Below, one piece after another: positions 20,300-28,296 of a stretch of 64,000 bases of DNA. Below the pieces are notes generated by a model that was not told the DNA's origin, made no database searches, and worked only from the letters and a program-made list of their open reading frames with translations. Made by a program: the position numbers and the translations under genes. Numbering within the stretch: the stretch's first letter is position 1; each line of letters opens with the position of its first letter. Source of the stretch: Bradyrhizobium niftali (GTDB taxonomy: Bacteria; Pseudomonadota; Alphaproteobacteria; Rhizobiales; Xanthobacteraceae); assembly GCF_004571025.1 (NCBI RefSeq), contig NZ_SPQT01000013.1, positions 124,001 through 188,000 of the forward strand. The letters are read 5' to 3'.

Positions 20300-21520
20300 T
20301 CAAGCCGTGACCGGACGCGCCTGCGGCGCGCCGATCCGCGCGGCGCTCTGGCGGCGCCAGTTCTCCAGCGACAGCGGCAGCTCCTCCGCCGCCTCGACGC
20401 GGTTACGGCCGCCGCGCTTGGCCTGGTAGAGCGCAGTGTCGGCCGAGGCCAGCAGCACTTCGAGCTCGGTGCCGGCCGGACCGCCGGCCACACCGATGCT
20501 GACGGTGGTGTCGACCGGGCCTTCATCGACCACGATGCCGGAGGTCTCAAACGCCTCGCGCACGCGCTCGGCGACCAGCACGCCCTCCTCCAGCGAACAC
20601 GGCAGCAGCGCCGCGAATTCCTCACCGCCGATGCGGCCGGAAAGGTCGGTCATGCGCAGATTGCTGACCACCACGGTCGAGAACAGTTTCAGCATCTCGT
20701 CGCCGGCGGGATGGCCGAAGCGGTCGTTGATCGACTTGAAGTGGTCGATGTCGAAGATCATCACGGTCACGGGACGTCCGGCCTTGGCCTCGCGGTCGAT
20801 CACGCGGCCGCAGGCTTCCGAGAAGCCGCGGCGGTTGAGCATGCCCGTCAAGGGATCGGTCGACGCGGCGGTCCGGTGCGCGGTGACGGTGCGCTCCGAC
20901 ACCAGCATGAAGATCACGAACACGGTGCCGACGGCGTAGAGCACGAGCTCGACCGCGAACACGGTGACCCAGATGCTCGAGGAGAAGCCGGCATCGTGCG
21001 GGCGCAGGAAGCTGCCGAGCAGGATCGGCAGCATCAGCGCGCAGCCGTGCATCACCGGCACCACGAAGGCCGGCCAGCGCCGTTGCAGGCTCTTGCGCCG
21101 CTCGACCCAGAGCTCGCTCGCGGTCAGCGCGGCATAGACCGAGACGATGCCGGCGCCGATGATCATGCGCAGCATCGACGCCGCGGGATCGAGCAGCGTC
21201 GCGGCCGCTGCCCAGGCGAGCGCGCCGAGCACGAGGCCGGGCCAGTTCGGCTTGCGGCCGTGGAAGACGCGCGCCGCATTCCACACCATGCCGCAGGCGA
21301 CGAAGCCGACGGCATTTAATGCCAGATAGAGATGCGGCCCCAGCCTGTCGCCTGCCGCCGTCCACAATGCGACCGAGGCCGCGCCGAGGAGATAGGCGGT
21401 GCCCCACCATTTCAACGCAGGACTATTCTCCTGCTTACCGAAGAACACCATCATCGCGCCGAGCAGTGCGGCAACCATGGTGGCAACCAAATAGAGCGTG
21501 ATGCTATCGAGCGACATCAT
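20300..21520 (-). CDS. Membrane-bound diguanylate cyclase (GGDEF)
   Basis: I start at the ATG at 21520 after AGGGGG, giving 406 residues MMSLDSITLYLVATMVAALL; the open frame runs 65 codons further up into a non-conserved, Arg-rich stretch. About six membrane helices fill the N-terminal half. The C-terminal GGDEF domain has FDIDHFKSINDRFGHPAGDE, the active site GGEEF, and an RMTD allosteric I-site exactly five residues before it. It should therefore make c-di-GMP and be product-inhibited, with possible relevance to the EPS locus at 28-37 kb. Confidence 0.92.
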   Translation of the reverse strand: MMSLDSITLYLVATMVAALLGAMMVFFGKQENSPALKWWGTAYLLGAASVALWTAAGDRLGPHLYLALNAVGFVACGMVWNAARVFHGRKPNWPGLVLGALAWAAAATLLDPAASMLRMIIGAGIVSVYAALTASELWVERRKSLQRRWPAFVVPVMHGCALMLPILLGSFLRPHDAGFSSSIWVTVFAVELVLYAVGTVFVIFMLVSERTVTAHRTAASTDPLTGMLNRRGFSEACGRVIDREAKAGRPVTVMIFDIDHFKSINDRFGHPAGDEMLKLFSTVVVSNLRMTDLSGRIGGEEFAALLPCSLEEGVLVAERVREAFETSGIVVDEGPVDTTVSIGVAGGPAGTELEVLLASADTALYQAKRGGRNRVEAAEELPLSLENWRRQSAARIGAPQARPVTA

Positions 21521-21675
21521 GTCGGCCCCCTTGAAAACATAGCAGTTACGCGATCGGCCCAGCCGATTTGCGCGCCCTTCCGAATGCGACGCTAGGTTCC
21601 CGCGGGTTCCATTCAGGTTTTCACGCGGCCGCAAGTTTTCGGGAAACACGTCGTCAATTTGCATACAAACGAACA

Positions 21676-21706
21676 ACAAAAAGGGCGCTGAAATCAGCGC
21701 CCTTTT
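21676..21706 (-). terminator. Rho-independent terminator of rplM-rpsI
   Basis: A 9-bp stem GGGCGCTGA/TCAGCGCCC is followed on the minus strand by TTTTTGTTGTT, about 50 bp after rpsI. It has AAAAGGG on the other side as well, so it may work in both directions for the neighbouring diguanylate cyclase region. Confidence 0.9.
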
Positions 21707-21750
21707 GCATCTCATTGAAGCCGCTTTCGCGGCGAATGTGACCGAAGCGA

Positions 21751-22230
21751 TTAACGCTTCGAGAACTGGAAGGAACGGCGGGCCTTGGCCTTGCCGTACT
21801 TCTTGCGCTCGACCACGCGGGAGTCGCGGGTGAGGAAGCCGCCCTTCTTGAGCACGGTGCGCAGCTCCGGCTCGAAATAGGTGAGCGCCTTGGAGATGCC
21901 GTGGCGGACGGCGCCGGCCTGGCCGGACAGACCGCCGCCGGCGACGGTGCAGATCACGTCGTACTGGCCGGAACGCTGGGCCACCGAGAACGGCTGCTCG
22001 ATCATCATGCGCAGCACGGGACGGGCGAAATAGACCTCGACCTCACGCGAATTGACCGTGACCTTGCCGGCACCCGGCTTGATCCAGACGCGGGCGACCG
22101 CGTCCTTGCGCTTGCCGGTGGCATAGGCGCGGTTGAACTTGTCGACCTTCTTCTCGTGCTTCGGCGCGTCGGGCGCCGCCGCCGTCTTGAGCTGCGAGAG
22201 CTGGTCGAGCGACTGAATGGATTCGGCCAT
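21751..22230 (-). CDS. rpsI: 30S ribosomal protein S9
   Basis: S9 is a small-subunit protein whose C-terminal tail reaches the P-site tRNA. The 159-residue product has an N-terminal extension typical of rhizobia (MAESIQSLDQLSQLKTAAAP), then AYATGKRKDAVARVWIKPG, GGGLSGQAGAVRHGISKAL and the basic end KKYGKAKARRSFQFSKR. It follows rplM by one base, in one operon. Confidence 0.98.
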   Translation of the reverse strand: MAESIQSLDQLSQLKTAAAPDAPKHEKKVDKFNRAYATGKRKDAVARVWIKPGAGKVTVNSREVEVYFARPVLRMMIEQPFSVAQRSGQYDVICTVAGGGLSGQAGAVRHGISKALTYFEPELRTVLKKGGFLTRDSRVVERKKYGKAKARRSFQFSKR

Positions 22231-22231
22231 G

Positions 22232-22696
22232 TTATGCGGCCCTCGTGTTCTTGCGGTTCAACTTGGCGATGTCGAGCTTCTCGGGCGTCTGCGCCTCGTG
22301 CGGATGATCGGCTCCGCCGTAGACACGGAGATTGCCCATCTGCACGCGACCGAGCGGACCACGCGGGATCATGCGCTCGACGGCCTTCTCGAGCACGCGC
22401 TCGGGGTGCTTGCCCTCGAGGATCTGGCGCGCGGTGCGCTCCTTGACGTGGCCGACATAGCCGGTGTGCTTGTAGTAGGTCTTCTGCTCGCGCTTGCGAC
22501 CGGTGAGGACCGCATGCTGCGCGTTGATGATGATGACGTTGTCGCCGCAATCAACGTGCGGGGTGTAGGTCGGGAGGTGCTTGCCGCGCAGGCGCATGGC
22601 GACGATGGTGGCGAGACGGCCGACGACCAGACCCTTGGCGTCGATCAGCACCCACTTCTTCGTCACCTCAGCCGGCTTTGCCGAAAAGGTTTTCAT
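22232..22696 (-). CDS. rplM: 50S ribosomal protein L13
   Basis: L13 is an early-assembling large-subunit protein. The ATG at 22696 gives 154 residues MKTFSAKPAEVTKKWVLIDAK; the open frame extends 13 codons further up without conservation. GRLATIVAMRLRGKHLPTYTP, the DNVIIINAQHAVLTG stretch and the RMIPRGPLGRVQMGNLRVYG region are standard. It is first in the rplM-rpsI operon. Confidence 0.98.
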   Translation of the reverse strand: MKTFSAKPAEVTKKWVLIDAKGLVVGRLATIVAMRLRGKHLPTYTPHVDCGDNVIIINAQHAVLTGRKREQKTYYKHTGYVGHVKERTARQILEGKHPERVLEKAVERMIPRGPLGRVQMGNLRVYGGADHPHEAQTPEKLDIAKLNRKNTRAA

Positions 22697-22753
22697 ATCG
22701 GAGTTTCCGTGGACGGGAGATATCGGCGCGAACACCGCACCGGACTGCGCGGT

Positions 22754-22782
22754 TTTCTAGAGAAGAGACGCGCAACGGTCAA
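22754..22782 (-). promoter_or_regulatory. Candidate housekeeping promoter of rplM-rpsI
   Basis: On the minus strand TTGACC (22782-22777) and TAGAAA (22759-22754) are separated by exactly 17 nt, about 60 bp upstream of the rplM start. Good sigma70-type match by eye. Confidence 0.6.
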
Positions 22783-22854
22783 TGCCCGAAGACGGAAATT
22801 ACTTATGCAAAATCAATGGCTTAAAAATATGGTGCTATATTACCTGCTAAAAGC

Positions 22855-23283
22855 TCAAACATTTGGAATGGAATAGGTCGAGGTGACATGGGCGATCGGA
22901 TCGGGCGAGGTGCCCGACAGCAGGTTTACCTCCCCGACCGCCAGCCGCTTGCCGAGCTTGAGGAGCCGAGCCTCAGCCAGGACGTCCTGCCCGGGCTGGC
23001 CCTTGCGCAGGAAGTTGATGTTGAGATTGGTGGTGACCGCGAGCCCGATCGGCCCGATCGCGGACAGAAGCACCACATACATCGCGAAATCGGCGAGCGC
23101 CATCAGCGTCGGGCCGGACACGGTTCCGCCCGGCCGCAGCATCCTTTCGCTGTAGCGCTGGCGCAGCAGGCAGGTCTGGCCGTCCGCGCTCTCGATCGTG
23201 ATGTCGTCGCCGCTGAAGGCCTGGGGAAACTCGCCGCGGAGAAACTGCTCGACCTCCGCCACGCTCATTTTCGCTAACGCCAT
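22855..23283 (-). CDS. PaaI-like hotdog-fold thioesterase
   Basis: The ATG at 23283 follows GAGGCGGAGC and gives 142 residues (MALAKMSVAEVEQFLRGEFP). The hotdog signature is SGPTLMALADFAMYVVLLS, then TTNLNINFLRKGQPG. Such enzymes hydrolyse acyl- or aryl-CoA esters; the substrate is unknown. It is divergent from an enoyl-CoA hydratase gene, which suggests a shared acyl-CoA context. Confidence 0.87.
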   Translation of the reverse strand: MALAKMSVAEVEQFLRGEFPQAFSGDDITIESADGQTCLLRQRYSERMLRPGGTVSGPTLMALADFAMYVVLLSAIGPIGLAVTTNLNINFLRKGQPGQDVLAEARLLKLGKRLAVGEVNLLSGTSPDPIAHVTSTYSIPNV

Positions 23284-23369
23284 GCTCCGCCTCACCCTCG
23301 CTTCACGTCCGCTGTTACATTAGGTTATCTGCATCATCCAATTGCAATAATCCAACTGGAAACGCTTCA

Positions 23370-24194
23370 ATGTCCGTCCAGCCCGCCCGCACCCCCTCCC
23401 CGGAACCGCCGATCCTGCTGCGCGAGATCGTCGGCACCGTCGCCGTGCTCACGCTGAACCGCCCCGCCGCGCGCAACAGCCTGTCGGAGGCGATGATCGG
23501 CCAGCTGCATGCGAGCTTCAACGCAATTGCCGAGGACAAGCGCATCCGCGCCGCCGTCATCGCCGCCAACGGTCCGGCCTTCTCCGCCGGCCACGACATG
23601 AAGGAATTGACCGCGCGCCGCAGAGACCCCGATCGCGGCCGCGCCTTCTTCGCCGAGATGATGAACGCCTGTAGCGCGATGATGCAGGCGATCGTGCGTC
23701 TGCCGAAGCCAGTGGTCGCCGCCGTCCAGGGCATCGCGACCGCCGCCGGCTGCCAGCTCGTCGCAAGCTGCGATCTCGCGATCGCCTCGGAAGCGGCGAG
23801 CTTCGCCACGCCGGGCGTCGACATCGGCCTGTTCTGCTCGACGCCGATGGTGGCGCTGTCGCGCAACGTGCCGCGCAAGCAGGCGATGGAGATGCTGCTG
23901 ACGGGCGAGCCGATCCCGGCCGCCCGCGCCCGCGAGATCGGGCTCGTCAATCGCGTCGTGACAGCGGGTACCGAGCGCGGCGCCGCGATTGCGCTGGCGG
24001 AACAGGTCGCGCTGAAATCCGCCTACACGGTCAAGCTCGGCAAGGAGGCGTTCTATCGCCAGGCCGAGATGAGCCTTGCGGACGCCTATCGCTATGCGGC
24101 AGAGGTGATGACCGAGAACATGATGGCGCGCGACGCCGAGGAAGGCATCGGCGCCTTCATCGAGAAGCGCGCGCCGACATGGCGGGATGAATAG
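23370..24194 (+). CDS. Enoyl-CoA hydratase/isomerase family protein
   Basis: This is a 274-residue crotonase. The oxyanion-hole segments FSAGHDMKEL and VQGIATAAGCQLVASCDLAIASE are present, with the helix ARAREIGLVNRVV following. The first catalytic glutamate position of classical hydratases (CEL/GGGxE) reads AAGCQL, so the activity may be a different crotonase reaction; many such paralogues exist. It is divergent from a PaaI-like thioesterase and followed by a palindromic repeat. Confidence 0.88.
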   Translation: MSVQPARTPSPEPPILLREIVGTVAVLTLNRPAARNSLSEAMIGQLHASFNAIAEDKRIRAAVIAANGPAFSAGHDMKELTARRRDPDRGRAFFAEMMNACSAMMQAIVRLPKPVVAAVQGIATAAGCQLVASCDLAIASEAASFATPGVDIGLFCSTPMVALSRNVPRKQAMEMLLTGEPIPAARAREIGLVNRVVTAGTERGAAIALAEQVALKSAYTVKLGKEAFYRQAEMSLADAYRYAAEVMTENMMARDAEEGIGAFIEKRAPTWRDE

Positions 24195-24200
24195 TCAACT

Positions 24201-24300
24201 CCTCATCCTGAGGAGCCGCGGAACGCGGCGTCTCGAAGGATAGAGGCCCGACTGTGGCTTCATGGTTCGAGACGCGCGTGCCGCGCTCCTCACCATGAGG
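24201..24300. repeat. Palindromic intergenic repeat, family C
   Basis: The left arm CCTCATCCTGAGGAGCCGC with GTCTCGAAGGA pairs imperfectly with the right arm TTCGAGACGCGC and GCTCCTCACCATGAGG. This is a long imperfect palindrome between the crotonase and CoA-binding genes. From memory this CCTCATCCTGAGGAG type recurs widely in Bradyrhizobium genomes. Confidence 0.8.
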
Positions 24301-24317
24301 GTCAGAGAAAGAAAAAG

Positions 24318-24902
24318 ATGAACCACGACGCCTATCCCGACAATTACATCCGCGCCATCCTCAACAGCGTGAAGTCGATCGCGATGGTCGGCGCCTCGCC
24401 GGTCAATGTGCGGCCGAGCTATTTCGCGTTCAAATATCTGGCGCAGCGTGGCTACGACATGATTCCGGTCAATCCCGGCCATGTCGGCAAGGAGCTGCTC
24501 GGAAAGCCCTTCGTCGCCTCGCTGTCCGACATCGGCCGTCCCGTCGACATGATCGACATCTTCCGCAACTCCAGCCACATCATGCCCGTGGTCGAGGAAG
24601 CCCTGAGGCTCGATCCGCTGCCGAAGGTGATCTGGATGCAGCTCGGCGCGCGTGACGACGTTGCGGCGGCGAAAGCCGAAGCGGCCGGTATCAAGGTCGT
24701 GATGAACCGCTGCCCCAAGATCGAATATGGCCGCTTGTCGTCGGAGATCTCCTGGATGGGCGTCAATTCGCGCACGCTCAGCTCCAAGCGCGCGCCGGCA
24801 CCGACGCAAGGCATGCGGCTATCCCTCAATCGGATGAGTGTCGGCGGCGGCGATACCGCGGCATCCGATCGTGCCGCCAAAAACAAGAGCGAGCAAAGCT
24901 GA
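24318..24902 (+). CDS. CoA-binding domain protein (YccU type)
   Basis: The 194-residue protein has a single Rossmann CoA-binding domain as in the YccU family: SIAMVGASPVNVRPSYFAFKYL, YDMIPVNPGHVGKELLG, VDMIDIFRNSSHIMPVVEEAL, VIWMQLGARDD and GIKVVMNRCPKIEY. The C-terminal 50 residues are low-complexity Ser/Arg-rich. It lies about 140 bp before the O-acetylhomoserine sulfhydrylase gene in the same orientation, a pairing I recall in other rhizobia. Molecular function unknown. Confidence 0.87.
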   Translation: MNHDAYPDNYIRAILNSVKSIAMVGASPVNVRPSYFAFKYLAQRGYDMIPVNPGHVGKELLGKPFVASLSDIGRPVDMIDIFRNSSHIMPVVEEALRLDPLPKVIWMQLGARDDVAAAKAEAAGIKVVMNRCPKIEYGRLSSEISWMGVNSRTLSSKRAPAPTQGMRLSLNRMSVGGGDTAASDRAAKNKSEQS

Positions 24903-25040
24903 CGCAACTGCGAAGGATTCGTTTCGCGAACGCGACAATACGCAGCACGATCGTTCCGTTGTGAAGTCGCGCCTTGACGCCAGCAGCGGCGCCGATCAGC
25001 ATGCCGCGCGATTTCAGACCACAAGAACAGGACGCCCTCA

Positions 25041-26321
25041 ATGAGCGATCGCCTTCCGGGATTTTCAACCCTCGCCGTGCATGCCGGTGCACAGCCCGAC
25101 CCGACGACCGGTGCGCGCGCGACTCCGATTTATCAAACGACCTCTTTCGTCTTCAACGACGCCGACCATGCCGCCTCGCTGTTTGGATTGCAGGCGTTCG
25201 GCAACATCTATACCCGCATCGGCAACCCCACCAACGCGGTGCTGGAAGAACGCGTTGCGGCGCTCGAAGGCGGCACGGCCGCGCTGGCCGTTGCCTCCGG
25301 CCACGCCGCGCAGGTCGTGGTGTTGCAGCAATTGCTCCAGCCCGGCGACGAGTTCATCGCCGCACGAAAGCTCTATGGCGGCTCGATCAACCAGTTCACG
25401 CATGCGTTCAAGAGCTTCGGCTGGAACGTGGTGTGGGCGGATTCCGATGACATCGCCAGCTTCGAGCGCGCCATCACCCCGCGCACCAAGGCGATCTTCA
25501 TCGAGTCCATCGCCAATCCCGGCGGCAGCATCACCGACATCGAGGCGATCTCGACGGTCGCGCGCAAGGCGGGCGTGCCGCTGATCGTCGACAACACGCT
25601 GGCCTCGCCCTACCTGATCCGGCCGATCGACCACGGCGCCGACATCGTCGTGCACTCGCTGACGAAATTTCTGGGCGGCCACGGCAATTCGCTCGGCGGC
25701 ATCATCGTCGATGCCGGCACGTTCGACTGGTCGGCGGGCGGCAAATATCCGATGCTGTCGGAGCCGCGGCCGGAATATCACGGCATCCGCCTCCAGGAGA
25801 CCTTTGGCAATTTCGCCTTCGCGATCGCCTGCCGCGTGCTCGGCTTGCGCGACCTCGGGCCGGCGCTGTCGCCGTTCAACGCCTTCATGATCCTCACCGG
25901 CATCGAGACGCTGCCGCTGCGCATGCAGAAGCACTGCGACAACGCCAAGGCGGTCGCCGAATTCCTCGCCGGCCATCCGGCGGTGGCCTCGGTGAGCTAT
26001 GCGGGCCTTGCCAGCGACAAGTACAACCAGCTAGCGCGCAAATACGCGCCGAAGGGCGCAGGCGCCGTGTTCACCTTCAGCCTGAAGGGCGGCTATGACG
26101 CAGGCGTCAGCCTGGTGTCGAAGCTGCAGCTGTTCTCGCATCTGGCCAATGTCGGCGACACCCGCTCGCTGGTGATCCACCCGGCCTCGACCACGCACAG
26201 CCAGCTCGACGACGCCGCCAAGGTGAAGTCCGGCGCCGGCCCCGACGTGGTGCGGCTCTCGATCGGCATCGAGGACAAGGAAGACCTGATCGCGGACCTG
26301 GAGCAGGCGCTGGGGGCGTAA
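25041..26321 (+). CDS. metY: O-acetylhomoserine aminocarboxypropyltransferase (sulfhydrylase)
   Basis: This PLP enzyme uses O-acetylhomoserine and sulfide to make homocysteine (direct sulfhydrylation in methionine synthesis). The 426-residue length fits the longer MetY class of the Cys/Met fold I family. The PLP lysine is Lys209 in VHSLTKFLGGHG. IYQTTSFVFNDADHAASLF, NPTNAVLEERVAALEGG and VGDTRSLVIHPASTTHSQL are characteristic. I saw no SAM-II-like riboswitch in the 138 bp upstream. Confidence 0.93.
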   Translation: MSDRLPGFSTLAVHAGAQPDPTTGARATPIYQTTSFVFNDADHAASLFGLQAFGNIYTRIGNPTNAVLEERVAALEGGTAALAVASGHAAQVVVLQQLLQPGDEFIAARKLYGGSINQFTHAFKSFGWNVVWADSDDIASFERAITPRTKAIFIESIANPGGSITDIEAISTVARKAGVPLIVDNTLASPYLIRPIDHGADIVVHSLTKFLGGHGNSLGGIIVDAGTFDWSAGGKYPMLSEPRPEYHGIRLQETFGNFAFAIACRVLGLRDLGPALSPFNAFMILTGIETLPLRMQKHCDNAKAVAEFLAGHPAVASVSYAGLASDKYNQLARKYAPKGAGAVFTFSLKGGYDAGVSLVSKLQLFSHLANVGDTRSLVIHPASTTHSQLDDAAKVKSGAGPDVVRLSIGIEDKEDLIADLEQALGA

Positions 26322-26330
26322 GCCCCTGAG

Positions 26331-26425
26331 TCATTCCGGGGCGCGCGAAGCGCGAACCCGGAATCTCAATATTGCCGGGTCATCTCTGGATTCCGGGTTC
26401 GGTGCTTCGCACCGCCCCGGAATGA
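26331..26425. repeat. Palindromic intergenic repeat, family D (TCATTCCGGGGC type)
   Basis: The outer arms TCATTCCGGGGCGCGC and CACCGCCCCGGAATGA and the inner arms ACCCGGAAT / ATTCCGGGTT form a long nested palindrome after the metY stop. From memory this type is frequent in Bradyrhizobium. It may act as a 3'-end structure for metY. Confidence 0.8.
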
Positions 26426-26502
26426 CGACGCCCGGTTAACAGTCATTAACCACATCTGCCGCATACATCGTCTTTGGATCACCCTTTGATTCGGAGCCGA
26501 CG

Positions 26503-26847
26503 ATGCTGCGCTGGATGCTGCCTGCCCTTGCGGCGATGCTGACGCTCTCAAGCGCGCTCGCCGCCGATCTTCCGGCCACGCCGAAGCGGCGGGCCGCCGC
26601 GCCGCCGCAGGAGGCGCCACAGGTCTATGTCGAGACCGATCCCGATGCGCTGATCTCGCCGGCCTATGGCATCGGCAGCTACATCCGCAATCTGCCGGGC
26701 ACGCCGCTCCTGCCCGGCTCTCACACGCTGCCGGGCTATTACGGCCGCCCCTGGGACTACGACTATCAGGGCTCGTATTACGGCGGCAAACAGGTCGACT
26801 ATTTCTGGCGCCTGCCCTACGCGTGCGGCGTCTATGGCTATTGCTGA
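26503..26847 (+). CDS. Small secreted Gly/Tyr-rich hypothetical protein
   Basis: The 114-residue protein has a clear Sec signal peptide (MLRWMLPALAAMLTLSSALA, cleavage after ALAA). The mature part is Pro-rich and then Gly/Tyr-rich (GYYGRPWDYDYQGSYYGG) and ends CGVYGYC with two Cys. I do not recognise a named family, though similar short secreted proteins are common in Bradyrhizobium. A TTAA-N6-TTAA element lies about 55 bp upstream. Confidence 0.7.
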   Translation: MLRWMLPALAAMLTLSSALAADLPATPKRRAAAPPQEAPQVYVETDPDALISPAYGIGSYIRNLPGTPLLPGSHTLPGYYGRPWDYDYQGSYYGGKQVDYFWRLPYACGVYGYC

Positions 26848-26866
26848 TCAGCCGGACTGATGGTGA

Positions 26867-27949
26867 TCAGCCGGGCTGACTGACCGGAACCGCGCGCGGC
26901 TGGGCTTGCGCAGAATGCCGCGAGGCCAGCCGTTCCGCCTGCATCACCGCAAGCGTGAGCACCACGATCGCAACCGCCTGGTGCGCGAGCGCGAGCCCGA
27001 TCGGCACCTGGTTGAGCAGCGTAAGGATGCCGAGTAGAGCTTGCAGGCTCACCGCCGCGAACAGCCACAGCGCGCCGCTCGCCGCTGAACCTGCGCGCGA
27101 GCGCACCGCATCGAACGCGTGCAGCGCCGCCAGCACGAACAGCGCATAGGCCGTCATGCGGTGCTCGAACTGCACCGTCAGCACATTGTCGAACATGTTG
27201 CGCCACCACGGCGTCTCGAACCACAGCCGCTCGGCAGAGGGAATGAACGCACCGTCGATCTGCGGCCAGGTGTTGTAGGCGCGGCCCGCACGCAGGCCAG
27301 CGACCAGCGCACCGAAATAGATCTGCACGAAGGTCGCGACGAGCAGCAGCGCACTTGTGAACCGTAGCCGCGCGGGACCTGCGATCTTCGGCCGGTCAGC
27401 CAGTCGCCGTACCGTCCAGACGATGCCGGCGAAGATCAGCAGCGCGAGCACCAGATGCGTCGCCAGCCGATATTGCGACACCTCGACCCGCTCCGTGAGA
27501 CCCGAGGCCACCATCCACCAGCCGACCGCTCCTTGCAGCCCGCCGAGCGCGAACAGCAGCCACAGCCTGCGCTTCAATTCACCGGACAGGCCACCGCGCC
27601 ACAGGAAGAACAGGAACGGCAACAGATACGCGACGCCGATGAAGCGGCCGAGCAGCCGGTGGCTCCACTCCCACCAGAAGATCTCCTTGAACTCGGACAG
27701 GCTCATGCCCGCGTTGAGCTCGCGATATTGCGGGATCTTCTTGTAGGCCTCGAACGCCGCGGCCCACTGCACCTCCGAGAGCGGCGGCAGGCTGCCCGTC
27801 ACGGGCTTCCATTCGACGATCGAGAGACCGGATTCCGTCAGCCGCGTCGCGCCGCCGACCAGCACCATCAGTGCGATCAGCGCGGCCACGGAAATCAGCC
27901 ACCAGCGCACGGCGCGATACGGCTCGGACGGGGCGGAATTCGTCGTCAT
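26867..27949 (-). CDS. ctaA: Heme A synthase
   Basis: CtaA oxidises the C8 methyl of heme O to make heme A for aa3-type cytochrome oxidase. The 360-residue integral membrane protein has eight predicted helices in two four-helix halves and the four conserved histidine sites: EWSHRLLGRFIG, THLVLALLIF, QFEHRMTAYAL and LAHQAVAIVVL. VGGATRLTESGLSIVEWKPVTG is the signature of the alphaproteobacterial type. It is divergent from a DUF2842 gene. Confidence 0.95.
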   Translation of the reverse strand: MTTNSAPSEPYRAVRWWLISVAALIALMVLVGGATRLTESGLSIVEWKPVTGSLPPLSEVQWAAAFEAYKKIPQYRELNAGMSLSEFKEIFWWEWSHRLLGRFIGVAYLLPFLFFLWRGGLSGELKRRLWLLFALGGLQGAVGWWMVASGLTERVEVSQYRLATHLVLALLIFAGIVWTVRRLADRPKIAGPARLRFTSALLLVATFVQIYFGALVAGLRAGRAYNTWPQIDGAFIPSAERLWFETPWWRNMFDNVLTVQFEHRMTAYALFVLAALHAFDAVRSRAGSAASGALWLFAAVSLQALLGILTLLNQVPIGLALAHQAVAIVVLTLAVMQAERLASRHSAQAQPRAVPVSQPG

Positions 27950-28072
27950 TTCAGGGCGAAACCAAACCTTGTGCCAAAGAGACTTGAACCAAGAGGCTTG
28001 AACCGGATTGCGTGCCCCTTATAGTCCCCCGCTCCCGCAGCGCAAGTTACGCGAAAGCCGCAGCATTCCGTC

Positions 28073-28291
28073 ATGACGATCCGCACCCGCAAGTTCCTCG
28101 GCGCCATCCTGCTCCTGGTGCTGGCCACGGTCTGGGCCCTGCTCGGCATGGCGCTGGCGCAGATGCCGTGGATCGCCGAATCCGGCTGGCGGCAGGCGAT
28201 CTACTACGTGGTGGTCGGCATGGGCTGGGTGCTGCCGGCGATGCCTATCGTGAGCTGGATGCAGCGGCCTGATCGCGCCAAGTCGACGTAA
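28073..28291 (+). CDS. DUF2842 small membrane protein
   Basis: The 72-residue protein has two membrane helices (FLGAILLLVLATVWALLGMAL and QAIYYVVVGMGWVLPAMPIV) and matches my memory of the DUF2842 family, which is restricted to alphaproteobacteria. It is often next to ctaA, as here. Function unknown. Confidence 0.85.
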   Translation: MTIRTRKFLGAILLLVLATVWALLGMALAQMPWIAESGWRQAIYYVVVGMGWVLPAMPIVSWMQRPDRAKST

Positions 28292-28296
28292 CGCTG

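Noticed and set aside
24903..25040. Possible SAM-II riboswitch before metY
   Set aside because: The consensus pseudoknot segments are not present in the 138 bp upstream.
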